The notes under the pieces: generated by a model
What the model was told of the DNA's origin: nothing
Seen by the model: only the letters and a program-made list of their open reading frames with translations
Databases searched by the model: none
Part shown: positions 5,110-5,284 of the stretch, piece by piece
How the letters are laid out: each line of letters opens with the position of its first letter
How positions within the stretch are numbered: the stretch's first letter is position 1
Made by a program: the position numbers and the translations under genes
Source: Neisseriaceae bacterium
GTDB lineage: Bacteria; Pseudomonadota; Gammaproteobacteria; Burkholderiales; UBA11063
Reading direction: 5' to 3'
Assembly: GCA_947454215.1 (NCBI GenBank)
Contig: CANGJN010000063.1
Span: 1-5,284 of the forward strand
Length of the DNA: 5,284 bases

Positions 5110-5284
5110 TTATTTACTCAAATTATTATTCTTAATAAAATCTAAAATGAAATTTGCATGATTTTTTGAGCTAACCTTTCTCCATTCTTTTATAATTTCA
5201 AATTTTTCATTTAGTAAAAATGTACTTCTTTCTATTCCCAAAAAAAATTTTCCATATAAACTTTTTTTATTTATAACTCCAAAT
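5110..5284 (-). CDS. bcp: Bcp-type thiol peroxidase (peroxiredoxin), C-terminal part
   Basis: The minus strand is open from the right edge to a TAA at 5112-5110 and gives the last 57 residues. It starts FGVINKKSLYGKFFLGIERS, followed by TFLLNEKFEIIKEWRKV, and ends with FILDFIKNNNLSK. The pattern F-G-V, K-S-x-x-G-K, G-I-x-R-x-T-F-L-x-(D/N) and then I-x-x-x-W is typical of the C-terminal third of bacterioferritin comigratory protein, a thioredoxin-dependent peroxidase of the AhpC/TSA family that reduces hydrogen peroxide and organic hydroperoxides in the cytosol. The family is about 150 residues long, so roughly 95 residues, including the peroxidatic Cys, lie outside the window. The gene is convergent with the outer-membrane protein gene. 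Confidence 0.85.
   Translation of the reverse strand, partial: FGVINKKSLYGKFFLGIERSTFLLNEKFEIIKEWRKVSSKNHANFILDFIKNNNLSK

Noticed and set aside
4766..5179. Ten-base repeat GCTAACCTTT at 4766-4775 and 5170-5179
   Set aside because: The second copy is inside peroxiredoxin coding sequence and similarity does not extend beyond ten bases, so a duplicated gene end is not supported.

Overview
The window comes from a strongly A+T-rich Gram-negative bacterium. Two of its proteins carry signal peptides, one of them looks like an outer-membrane beta-barrel, and the promoters fit the ordinary sigma-70 consensus. Coding density is low: three intact genes and one gene cut by the right edge occupy less than half of the bases. 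Several remnants of dead genes lie in the gaps. Long A+T-rich spacers together with gene decay are typical of host-restricted or endosymbiotic lineages (for example Rickettsiales/Anaplasmataceae or Francisella-like and other intracellular gammaproteobacteria). The sequence alone does not let me choose between these.

Layout, left to right. (1) Positions 1-628, minus strand: a degraded gene of unknown function with a plausible ATG, at least two frameshifts and several in-frame stops; a perfect 24-bp palindrome sits where the first frame change must lie. (2) 629-1533: a long A+T-rich gap with one convincing plus-strand terminator (879-907) that no recognisable gene explains, followed by a 28-codon ORF (937-1023). 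(3) 1534-2439, plus: nadA, quinolinate synthase, with all expected cluster cysteines and substrate residues but a short N-terminus. No nadB or nadC is visible. (4) 2440-2815: spacer with a small minus-strand remnant, then a very good extended -10 promoter. (5) 2816-3259, plus: a secreted, beta-rich 147-residue protein of unknown function with its own promoter, Shine-Dalgarno and terminator. (6) 3260-3809: remnant of an integral membrane protein that still keeps an intrinsic terminator at its stop codon, then the promoter of the next gene. (7) 3810-4652, plus: an outer-membrane beta-barrel protein read from a TTG start. (8) 4653-5109: A+T-rich convergent spacer with a long hairpin. (9) 5110-5284, minus: the C-terminal end of a Bcp-type peroxiredoxin.

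The genes do not form an operon. Each intact plus-strand gene is separated from the next by several hundred bases, and the two exported proteins have separate promoters and terminators. NadA serves de novo NAD synthesis, the peroxiredoxin serves peroxide defence, and the two exported proteins are the envelope or secreted part of the window. I found no CRISPR array, tRNA, rRNA, transposase or clear new multi-gene system. The most unusual material is the set of decaying genes and the uncharacterised secreted protein.
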